DNA from: Ignelater luminosus
Lineage: Eukaryota; Arthropoda; Insecta; Coleoptera; Elateridae
DNA length: 64,000 nucleotides
Reading direction: 5' to 3'
NCBI GenBank assembly: GCA_011009095.1
Contig: VTPC01090708.1
Location: 155,456-219,455 of the forward strand
Below, piece after piece: positions 34,101-46,100 of this stretch; the first letter of the stretch is position 1, and every line of letters begins with the position of its first letter. The position numbers were made by a program, and so were the translations under genes. Under the pieces are notes generated by a model. It was not told the DNA's origin. It saw only the letters and a list, made by a program, of their open reading frames with translations, and did no database searches.

Positions 34101-37100
34101 CGACAAAGTAGAAGAAAAACAACTATCTTGGTATGGGCACATGAAAAGAATGAAGGACCATAGGTTACCAAAAAGGTGCTATGATTGGATACCAAAACGA
34201 CGAAGGAAGAAAGGCAGACCAAGAACGCGATGGAAGGATGGAATTGAAACAGCAATGTATAGAAGAGATTTGCAGGAGGCAATGGCAATTAAGATGCAGT
34301 AAACGGCAAAGAGAGCTGTAGCAAAGCTGCTTTATATATATAAGTGTTTGCAACGCACTCTCAGAATATACTCTCCAAACACAATATTTAGCCAAGAGTA
34401 TGAAGACAGATTGCAAACGTAAACCAACAAAAAGTCGGGCTCTTAAAAAGAAATAGCACTAAATTGATCATACCCTTATGAAACCGAAGAATCAGAAGAT
34501 TTATCACTAGCAGTTTTTGATTTAAATGGAAATTAAGATTATTATGTATACAGGGTGTATTATTTCAGGCAGAGAATATCAACGCTACTCGATTCTGCAT
34601 CAAAAACTATGCTAGAAACTCTAGTACCAATTTGTTGTTAACTCTTCGGTTGTAAAAATATTAAGAGTCGTATATTTTTTTATAATTTGCTTATGACTGC
34701 CTAAAATTATTAAATAAAAGTAACCACCCATAGTTTAGGTACCAGAAAACATAAATCAATCTTATTTTTTTCCCATTTACCAGCAATTCTCTTTAAAATG
34801 GTTTTTACATAATGCAATTGCTTTGATTTACTTGTTGTAGAAGATATTGCAATACTGTATTTACCTAGAAACATTAATAATAACGACCTGCAAAAATGTT
34901 ACTAAGGTAACCACGTTAATAAACTTATGGCTATGACCTATTCTTGCTCTACTTACAATTTTCGTACAGCGTTGCAAGTATTAAAAATTTTAACTGATCT
35001 TTATTTCGAAAACTATGCGTTTAAGACAAAAAACTTTTTGTTCAACTTTTCAAGGAGAACCGAGTGGTGCTAATATTCTCTTCCTGATATAATACACCCT
35101 GTATAACTGACCAGACGTCACATAACTCTCCGGAATACTGAATGCTAGAGGCAGTTAATCAGAGTATTTAAGAAAAAAAAAGAAACTGGCATTTTTAGTT
35201 AGCACGGTAAACGGTAGACCTATTTAATTTTTGTTTTGCACTAGAAGATAAAAAAACTACTTAAAATGGTCAAATGGTAAAAGGTACTGTTCATGTGTTT
35301 TAAAAAATTCTTAAAGATCATGCTTTCCTCTTTTGCTAGGCATCTAACATCTAACATCAACTACATATTTGAATAGAAGTTCCTTACAAGAAATTCATTC
35401 GAACTTCTAAAGTTTTCCACTTCTTTGATACTGTTTGAGATCTCTGAATAAAAAAAGTCTTGTAGCCGAAAGGCAGCAAGTTATAGCCGACCAGCGTATA
35501 ATTGACACGAAAAGGCACTTTAAGGATCGTAGAATCGAATTTTCACAAGTATCACACAATTTGTAGTGAACTCAAAGAACAAATGAAATTTACATCACTT
35601 ACCTGAAAGATAAATGTTTCCTTAAAAAGTGGATTTGGTTGTCCTCTTCTAACAGTAGTTTTACTATAACCAAGTTGTTGCCCAGTACTACTAACAAGGT
35701 GTAATTTAACATATGTGTCTGGCGCACGATTCAACGCCAAATTCCTGTAAAACAACCTTCTCATCATGTATCATTTCAACTGCATGTGCTTTGATAGTTT
35801 TATTACCTAAAATGTGATCCTTTCACTACTTCTACGCTAAGTCTACCCGTGGTTGCATTATATGATAAACCGAGTAATAATTCAGGTACACCGCCGTGTT
35901 GCATTGAATGTGTTGATCCCGTACTGTCTGATCGAGCTAAACTCATTAAGTCACCTGTGTATCCGCTTAACTGAAACAATGAAGTTTTTAATAATTGGGC
36001 ATACGATGATTTATGAATTATTGTTTCTTACTGTAGTATTAGCCCGTGGTTCTAAATTTAACCAGAGATTGTTTTCTAATTCGAGATTTATATTTGCAAA
36101 GCTAACAATCGCTTCGCCAATGAGACGCTCTCTGCGCATTCTTTCACAGCCATACAATCGCAGTCTTATCCCCATTGAATTTACATCTTCTGGGTTTACT
36201 CTGTGTAAAAGAAAACTTTCCATGTACTGTGGGTTATCTCCCGATCTAATTTTTGTTTTGTGCTTTTGCTTTTTACTTGGTAATAAAATCAACCGCACCT
36301 AAAAGAGTTGAGTTGTAACGACAGAAATCAATTCATGGATGTTGAGAATTCTTACCTGCGTGTGTGTGGGTTGACCTCTATCACGACTAGGAATATCCCT
36401 TGCCTGTAGTACATGCACAGTCATCTTTCGCATGGGTGCATCGTATAACAGAGCAATTTCCAAATGTCCACATTTACTTACTAATTGTGTGTCTGGTTCA
36501 GATCCAATACACGAAAGCATCTCAGTACCATCAGCTTCCGTATTCATTAAAACTATACACTGTAAGCACAGAAAATCGTAAAACTACAGGTTTAAGTATT
36601 GCTTGATAGAAAACTTACATCTCTGGAACTATTGGTGTGAATATTATGTTGTGCAATTTTACAATCTGTGTCCAACTTTTGGTACTCATCATTTTGATTG
36701 TCAATTTTTGTTTCTCTTAATTCGTTCGGAGGTCTAAAATCAAAGATTGATAAGATCTAGTTTAAACAGGTTTTGGTTGTTTTGTGAATTATTTACCTAT
36801 GACTACTGTTAATTTCTGCAGTAACTCTAGTTGAACCAACGCCTTGTTTCTCACCGACAGAACTAGTTGTCGAGCTACAGCAAGAACTATTACTGCTAAT
36901 TCCAACTCTACCTTTTTCTACTAACGAAATTAAGTCGTGTGATGTTCTTGGAGGATAGTATGGCCCCATTGTACCTGAAGATACCTGACTATTTGTTTTG
37001 TTTCCTCCCATTTCAGATTCTGAACTAGAATCTCCTCCGACATCAAACGAATATGCTTTCACTGTAACAAAAAGAAACACGAATTAAACGTGGCTTTATG

Positions 37101-40100
37101 TTTATTATTAAGTTGACTGTCTTTTTGATTAAATGCAATGTTAATAATATATAATTTTAGAATGGGAGTTGAATATAAGTAGAAAACAGTATAAATGATA
37201 GATACTTAACTAATTCTCTGTTAATCTCCACTAAGAATCTATTTCCTAAGAGTTACAGCACATCAAGGCCAGTGACATGCACCAGCCATGAATTAATATG
37301 AAACAGAAACTGTGACCTTTTCCAATAGAATAGAATGATTGTAATCTCTGGTTCAGCAGTAGGGGAGAAGTGGGAACAGTGTCACAGTGGGTACAGTGAA
37401 ACACTTTGCTTTTCTCTATCAAAACATATTTATTAATTGACGAATTTTCAGTGTGTATTACCCCTTAGTAGCTAAGCTAAGTAATTTTTTTTAAGTATGT
37501 AATAAATAGTTGTTTAATGTGACTTGTCTACATTTTTTATGTGAAGTGCTATTTCATGTAAGGTAAGTATCTGGTTAAGTTTTCTTCAATTTATTGGTTA
37601 CATAAGACATTTCTCGATATATTTAAAAGTGGGTTATTTCTAATATGGTCGATATGGGTACAGTGATACATTCTATTTTAGGGTACGGTGGAACACTATA
37701 AAAATATGGGTACAGTGGTACAGTGTTCCACCGTACCCATATTTTTAAAATCTTATGTAAATAAATTGTTTTTAAAGCAAATGTAGTATTACTTAGGTTC
37801 TTTCTTTTGCAGAAGAAATGCCTCGAATACCAAAGTTGATTAATAGAATAATGGGAAATACCCCAAGAGATGTTATGAAAGAGGCTGTATCAAAAATGCA
37901 TAATGATGTCTATGGTTTGAGACAGGCCAGCAAAGTTTATGGAATACCTGTAACGACTCTGCAAAGATATTTGTTAAAGTTTAAGTAAACAGCAAATAGT
38001 GATATAAAGAACTGTAGATTTACACCTAATTATAGCGTAAATAAAGTTTTTTCTATGGCAGTAGAAAAGGAATTAATAGTATATTATTCAACGAGCACAT
38101 TAACACATGGGCTGAAAAGTCCCGGGCCAAACAAATAGATGGTGCTAGTTCTATTGCATTCACCGCTTTTTCAGTTAGTACTAACCTTCAAAAGACAGCT
38201 GTTAAAATTTCATGATATTCTATTCATTATTTTGTGAGTTATTGTGCTAAGAGTGACGCTACTTTTGTTATTTTCAAAACAATGGATCAAAAACAATTTC
38301 GTGTTTTAATTTTACACTGCTTCTTGATGGGAAAAAATACCGTTCAAGCGAAGCAATGGCTTGAAAAGTGTTATGGGGACTCCGCTCCATCAGAAACAAC
38401 AATAAAACGTTGGTTTGCTGACTTCAAACGTGGTCGTAGAAACACCGATGATGCAGAACGCAGTGGACGTCCAAACGAGGCGGTAACACCAGAAAACATC
38501 AAAAAAATCCACAAAATCGTTTTGAATGATCGAAAAGTGAAGTTGCGTGAGTTAGCTGACATTGTAAAGATATCAAAAGAACGTGTTGGCTTTATATTGC
38601 ATGAGCATTTGACTATGAGAAAGCTCTGCTCAAAGTGGGTGCCGCGTTTGCTCACTGTTCACCAAAAACAAGAACGTGTTGATGTTTCTGAGCAGTGTTT
38701 GGCCATGTTTAAACGTAACAAACCGGAATTTTTGCGTCGATATGTGACAATGGATGAAACATGGATCCACCACTTCACTCCGGAATCAAAACGATCGTCA
38801 TCTGAGTGGACAGCAACTGGTGAACCTCGTCCAAAGCGACCGAAAGCACAACAATCGGCTGGAAAGGTTATGGCCTCGGTATTTTGAGATGTGCGTGGTG
38901 TAATATTCATCGACTATCTTGAGAAGGGAAATACAATCAACAGTGAATATTATATAGCGTTATTGGAGCGTTTGAAGGCCGAAATTGCAAAGAAACGACC
39001 GCATATGGCAAAGAAAAAAATTTTGTTTCATCAAGACAACGCACCGTGTCACAAGTCAATCAAAACAATGGCAAAACTACATGAATTGAACTTCGAATTG
39101 CTCCCACATCCACCGTATTCGCCAGATTTGGCTCCCAGCGACTACTGGCTGTTCGCAGACCTAAAAAAAATGCTTGCCGGTAAGAAATTTCGCTCGAATG
39201 AAGAGGTTATCGCTGAAACTGAGTTCTATTTTGAGGCAAAAGATAAATCGTTCTACAAAAGTGGTATTGAAATGTTAGAGCGGCGCTGGAATGATTGCGT
39301 TGTTCTTGATGGAAATTACGTTGATGAATAAAGCTAATTTTGAACAAAAAAAAACCGTGTTTTCTTTGTTAGGCCTGGGACTTTTCAGCCCATGTGTTAT
39401 GTAGGCTATTACTTAAGAGGATGAAGTTTACACACGAGCCGAAGGCGAGAGAATAATGTCCATTACGTGCAAGTCGAATACGACGTTTTATCTACGATTC
39501 TAACACTTCTGAGGAAGATCTGGAGGTGGACACTCCTGAGGAAGGCGATGTCCAAATTCTTGAATATGTAGAAATCAATGAAAGTAAACAATCTTCACAA
39601 AGAGAGTTTTAGACCTAGAATACAAGGATCCTCTGAAGACGATGTCCAAATTTTTTTCTAACAGTAAATAGTTTGAGATTATAACAATTTTTAGTTTGTT
39701 TATATCTATAAATAGGCAACCAACAAAACACCGTCAGTGAATAAAATCCATAATACACTAGTGTTTTATGAGTATGATTATATCCCTATGGTTACGCGTG
39801 TAACGACTATATTATTGAAGAGTCGTAGATAAAAGAATATTTAATTTTATCTAGTAAAATTCATCATGGATTAACAAAAAAGGAATGCAAACTTTTAGCA
39901 TATGAATTGGCAGAAAAGAATAAATTAAAAGTTACAAATTAATGGAAAGTTAATAAAATAGCAGGTAAGGACTGGCTTAAAGAATTTTGTAAAAAATGGC
40001 CTCAAATCTCTATCAGAAAACCCGAAGCAACCAATTTGGCCAGGGCTACCAGCTTTAATAAAACAACAGTCAAGGAGTTCTTTAATAATGTTGTTTCTGT

Positions 40101-43100
40101 ATATAAAAAATTTGAAAATTCGAAACTGGGACCACATATAATTTACAATTTAGATGAGACGAGACTAACTTCGGTTCATAATACCCCAAATGTTTTATTT
40201 CACAAAGGAATGAAACAAGTGGGGCAAGTGATCTCTGGAGAAAGGGGAATCCTCATTACAGTTTGCTGTTTCATTAACGCGATTGGAAACATGGTACCCC
40301 CTTTTATGATCTTTCCTAGAGTTAATTTCAAACCGTACATGTTAAACGGATCTCCTGCAAAAACTGCTGGTACTACTACGAAATCCGGTTGGATTAATGG
40401 ACCTATCTTTTTAGATGTTTTGAAACATTTTGCCAATCACGTCAAATGTTCAAAGGACAACCCTGTCATACTATTCATGAATAACCATGAATCACATGTG
40501 AGGCAATTACGTTTGCACAAGATAATGGAATAATTTTAATAACATTTCCACCACATGCAAGTGCAAGCCTTCAGTCGCTGGATTGTACAGTATACAAGTC
40601 TCTCAAGAATAACTACAATATTGTCTGCAACGATTGGATGTTATCAAACCCTGGAAGAACCATTTCTATATATGACGTCTAACGCCTAATAATATTATAA
40701 ATGGTTTTAGATATACAGGTATATGGCCTCTAAATAGGAATATTTTTTCTGATGATGATTTCCTATCCTATTACGTCAGTGATAGAAATGAACACGATGT
40801 GTCACCCATTAATCACGAAAATCAAATAGTTGAAAGCGCTAACCATTGCACTGCTTAGGAACTTCGAGAAAAAACTCCACAGCTTTCGACTAGCAAGGAA
40901 AGTTTCGGCTCTAATGAAGCAGATTCACCACTAGATAATTTCAAAAAACTAGCTGACTGGGAGATTCGAGAAAGAACTTCAAAACCTTCGACCAGTAAAG
41001 GAAACTGCCAGAGTCCGAAAAGGAAGTTCATAAGCCCTTTTGTAATTCGGCCACTTCAGAAAGCTGGGAAACGAAAGACAACAAACAAAAGGCGGAAGAA
41101 AAGTTAAGTTCTGACTGACACTCTCGTAAAAGATCAGATAGAAAAAGAACTAAAAAGACAAAAAACAAAGCAGTCAAACAGAGAATAGCGGCAAGTATGA
41201 AAACTACAATTACAAAAAAAACAAGTTACTTTGGTTAAATCATCATTAGATGAAAGTGAAAAATGAAAGTATTCGGTATGAGAGATAGCAGAGATTTCTG
41301 ACGATGATATAGCTATTGACTATTTCATGCGGTTAAAACCTCTTTATAAATTTGTAAAAACCAGTGAATTTTATACATTTAAAAAAGGAAACGTGATAAA
41401 ACTTTTACCAAAGCCAACTCAGGTAGGCGGAACCAAACGTTGTTTTGAGTTCATGGTCTTTGACGTTGATTTTAATACTTACAGGCAAGGGTTAAAATAA
41501 AATCTTTTTATATAAATGTTCACATTTTCAACATTTCTTAAATTAAATGTTAAGTTCAGTTTAAAAATTATTTATTTCTTTAAGAATTTCTAATGAAAAG
41601 GTATCTAAGTTTCGTGATATATCACTAATAAGAGTATAAGACGTTACCTTATTTTGTGTTCCTCTATATGATTCTATTGTAATTTTCCATAAACAATAAA
41701 GTTTGTTTGACAAATTATTTTATTACTTTCTCTGTTTTATTATACGTGGTATTGAATCTGGTATTGTAATTCTGCAGTACTATCTACTCTGAAATGTGCC
41801 ACTGTACCCTTAGATATGTTTCACTGTACCCCTATTTAATTGCAAACCATCCTTTTTTTCTTCATAACTAATGCAAATGGTTCAGATTTATGTTTTAGAC
41901 TGATCACAAATTACATTCATGTCCCAATTTGTATAAGTGTCAACTTTTGTAAAATTATAACCAAAATCAATGATTTTATTAAATAAAAGGACAAAAGTGT
42001 ACCACTCTTCCCACTTCTCCCCTAAGCTAAATCGATAAATCGATTCTCTCAATTCAAAAGCATCGATTGTTTTTTATTTATTTTCGATTTATCATTAGAA
42101 ATGAACCAGCAGGAGGTGAGATTTGAGGTTATCGCACTTACTTGTATGGTAGATGTATCTCATGAGGGCAGATTTCATTACTTGTTTTAAAATCCAAGGA
42201 AAAAGTTTTCAAACAAACCTGACACGATATTGCGAAGACTAATCACTAACTGTACTTATTTTTTTAGGTTTCTAGAGCAATAAGCGATTCAATTTGTTAT
42301 TTTTGCAAAATTCAAACATTCTTAGTTTGCAACTGCAAACTTTAAATAATCTATGTCCAACTTTGTGCAACTAATTATAGATTCTAGTTTACAATACTTA
42401 ATTCTTCTAAGATCTTTTTTCGTAAGTAGATATAGTTAAAATGTCTTAGTAGTTTGACTTCTATATGAAACGCGCCGGCATATTCAAGTCTTAAAGTTTG
42501 TTTGGTAAAATTTTCCGTAACAAAGACATGCTTTAGCTCCTCACAAGGCTGTAGATCACCTGAATTCCTTGATAGGAGCGTATTAAAATGTAAAGACTAC
42601 ATGGGCAGTCACCAGAAGGCAAGCGAAGTGTACGCATGTTGACAATAAGAAAGTCTTTGGCACATTGCTGTTTGTTTAATAATTTAATGTTTTTAGGTAT
42701 TCGAGGGACCATTTTTTAATAAAAAATACGAAATGTGGCATCCTGAAACCGGATTATGTAAATTTATTTCTAAATGCTTGTTGGGATGACCCACGAACTA
42801 TAAGATTCTGTAGTAAACCGCATCTTTATATTCTTGCTTTTGAGTTAGCTAGCGGGAAGACTTCTTTTATGCTTTCGGGTACATTTTAACAGGGTCGAAA
42901 AACCGTGATTTGGCCATAACAGCCATTTACTTTTCCTGATAGTCACGTCGTGCTTTTCTTAGCGTTTTTCAGGCTAAGCATACGGTTTATACAGGACAAT
43001 GTGGAGTGATTGCGGAGGCCCCTAATTATCACTTAACACAAGCAGACATAAGTCTATGCTTTTGTGGAATTAAATTCTAAAAAAATATTATTTTAAGAAC

Positions 43101-46100
43101 ATTAGTCGTGTATAAAAGTTACCATTTTTACTGTTTTTGAGAAGCCCTGTAAATAAGACGTAGATATCATATTCAAAATTTATCTCCACAGAATTTTAGA
43201 TTCAACATTACCCTTTCTACTAAAAAACAATTTCAAGAAAATATTAAAAAACAAGGAAGTGATTAGAGGCCTACGATTTATCTGCAAATTGAGTTTTTTT
43301 TCTAGTTCGTGGCGCTCTCTGCGGTGAATTCAAACAGGAAGCTTGCGCTTTACCCGTATTCAGATTATTTGGAGTATCAAACGAATAGGAATAAGGATGT
43401 TTACAAAAATAATATACCTGTTAAAAAAGTAATGGTATACAAAATTAAAAAAGTGGTACGAAATTGTTTTGAGGTTTATAGTAGTTATAATTAAGTCCAT
43501 AATAAAATAATGTTGGATAATTCATTATTATAAAATATAAATAATTGTAAATTAAATAATATTTTATTTTTAAACGTTTAGATATACAAAAAATTTTAAA
43601 TATTATTAACAAAATGAGAATTTAACTTCACTAAAACAATCGAAATTATTCACAAGTAACTTATTAAAATAAAATTAAAATAATTAAATTTTCTTATAAG
43701 AAAAAACCTAGTTTTATAATTGAGGAGCTTCTAGCAAAAACAGTCATACGAGGGTGGTCTGAAAAGTTTCCGACCTCAACGTGAAGATGGCAGCACTCGT
43801 AAATAAAAGCTACTAAATTTCGTTGTTCATCTGTTGACAGTTACTCACCAAAGTTTCAGCCATTTTGGACGCGCAGTTTTTATGTAACAGTCGTTTGAGT
43901 TAGTTGATGTGAGTTTTTTTGTGAAAATGGACAAAATCGAGTATCGAGCTGTCATTAAATATTTGTTTTTGAAAGGCAATACGCCTTCGCAAATAAAAGA
44001 TGAGTTGGATTCTGTGTATGGGGACTCTGCACCATCATTTACCACAGTGAAATTTTGGGCTGCTGAATTTAAACGTGGCCGTAAGAGCTTGGGAGGCGAT
44101 GAACGTTCGGGACGTCCAAAAACTGCAACTACCGACGAAAACATCGCCAAAGTTCACCAAATGGTGCTAGACGACCGCCGAATTAAAGTGAGAGAGATAG
44201 CAGAGGTTAAGAATATGTCAAAAGAACGTGTTTGTCACATATTAAATTTTTTTTTAGGCATGAGAAAGCTGTCCGCGCGTTGGGTGCCGCGTTTGCTCAC
44301 GTTAGACCAAAAACGTGTTCGAATGAATATTTCCAACGCTCATTTGGCGCAGTTTAGGCGAAATAAATCCGAGTTTTGGCGCCGATTAATTACTGTAGAT
44401 GAAACTTGAATACACCATTATACGCCCGAAACAAAAATACAGTCCAAACAGTGGACTGCAAAGGGGGAACCGGCTCCAAAAAAAGCAAAAACTGTTTTTT
44501 CGGCTGGGAAAATGATAGCGACTGTTTTTTGGGATAGTCATGAAGTTATTTTAATCGATTATCTTCAAAAAGGAAAAACCATTACAGGAGCATACTATGC
44601 ATCATTACTTGACAAGCTGAAGGCAGAACTTGCGAAAAAACGGCCACATTTGCAGAAAAAGAAAATCCTGTTTCACCAAGACAACGCACTGTCTCACACC
44701 TCAGCGGTTGCCGTGGTGAAAATCCACGAATTACGGTTTGAACTGCTTGACCATCCGCCTTACTCACCAGATCTAGCCCCAAGCGACTTCTTTTTGTTCC
44801 CTCATCTAAAAATTGCGCTCGGAGGACATAGATTTTCGTCAAATGAAGAGGCAATCACGTTCGTGAACAATTATTTTGCAGAGAAAAATGCCGAGTACTA
44901 TTTGGACGGGTTACAGAGATGGGAGCATCGCTGGGAGAAGTGTGTAGAGTTACAAGGGGACTATGTTGAAAAATAAAAAAAAATTTTCAGAAAAAATGTC
45001 TTGTATCTTTGTTAGGTCGGAAACTTTTCAGATCACCCTCGTAGTCCATTTTCCTTAATTTCGGGAAGTCAAAAAAAACTTTTTAGGTTCCTTGACTTTG
45101 AGGAGTATGAATTTGATCTGGCTATGGTTTGAATTGAAGTATTTGGAAGTTATTTATTAACAATTATGCAAAAGAAATATGCGCATTGGTGTGCAATTAA
45201 CTATTAATTATTGAATTTTGTAGGACATTGGTTGTTTTTGTATGAAAATTGGTACCGATTGGTACGTTAAAAGAGCAGTGAATTAAAAAACAACTTTACT
45301 ATTCAACATAAACAAATTTTATTTTAGATATTTATACAACCTAAGTCAATGTGATTGCAGTGAATGAATTTACTACAGATCTTCAGCGTCGTTGCTATTA
45401 TCTTCATTGTCTGTCTCTGCATATTCTTGTCCTGGACCGTTTTCTGCTTGCAGATTCAAATAATATTGTTGTTTTGCTGGTGTTTGAACGAAATTTGACA
45501 ATTTTCTCAGAAAAGCTAATTTATTTGGTTTTATTGCTAGTTCTTGTTTATAAAGTGGTTGCAAGGTTGACTGTAATGGTAATTTCTTCATACTGCGAAC
45601 GTAGATGGTCTCCCACAAACCAGAATAGTTATGTTTAACTCTAACATATTCGCAGTCGGGTGAAATGTGGAGGCAGCGGATTCCCTTTATTTTCACTGGT
45701 GGTTTAGTATTAATATTAAAAAAAGGTTTAAAGAAACCCCAATATTAAACAATACTGATTGTTCAACTTTTACCAAGTTAAAAGGAGAGGGGTTCTCTCT
45801 AGCAGATAACTTCTCTCTTTTGGACAGAGGAGATGCAATACTGCCTAAAAACAGTCCAACAGCGCAGCGCTCTCCTCTCGAAGCTCCGGGGTGACATTTC
45901 AGGTTGCCACCCCCGTATACTTCTCCATACCTACAAAACGTTTATCAGGCCAGTCATAGACTACCGTTTCACCTGTTTCTCCACAGCCCCCACCCATCTA
46001 ATCAATCGCCTCCGGACCAAGGAGAAGGCCATCTGTAGAAGGATTCTTGGCCTGGACCGCTTTCACCCCTCCGGTGAAGTCTGCGACCTCGTCGGGATCC

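Larger units (their letters stand above)
37816..41510 (+). pseudogene. pogo-like transposase, interrupted
   Basis: A psq-type helix-turn-helix starts at 37816, just after an acceptor-like CAG: MPRIPKLINRIMGN, then YGLRQASKVYGIPVTTLQ. After the inserted mariner come the CENP-B-like domain (KLLAYELAEKNKLKV, AGKDWLKEFCKKWP, 39890-40010) and the DDE_1 domain (40036-40533): IIYNLDETRLT, KQVGQVISGERG, PPFMIFPRVNF, SGWING and ILFMNNHESH. In that last block the usual second catalytic Asp (DNHES) reads N. Downstream frames to about 41500 are riddled with stops. Confidence 0.8.
37362..42022 (+). mobile_element. pogo-like element, 4.66 kb, carrying a nested mariner
   Basis: The left end GGGGAGAAGTGGGAACAGTG (37362) is mirrored by CCACTTCTCCCC at 42022 with TA on both sides. 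Subterminal GGGTACAGTG words are repeated at about 37388, 37666 and 37708, and inverted at about 37730, 41805 and 41825. A strong palindrome spans 37680-37745. Without the mariner at 38103-39397 the element would be about 3.36 kb. Confidence 0.85.
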
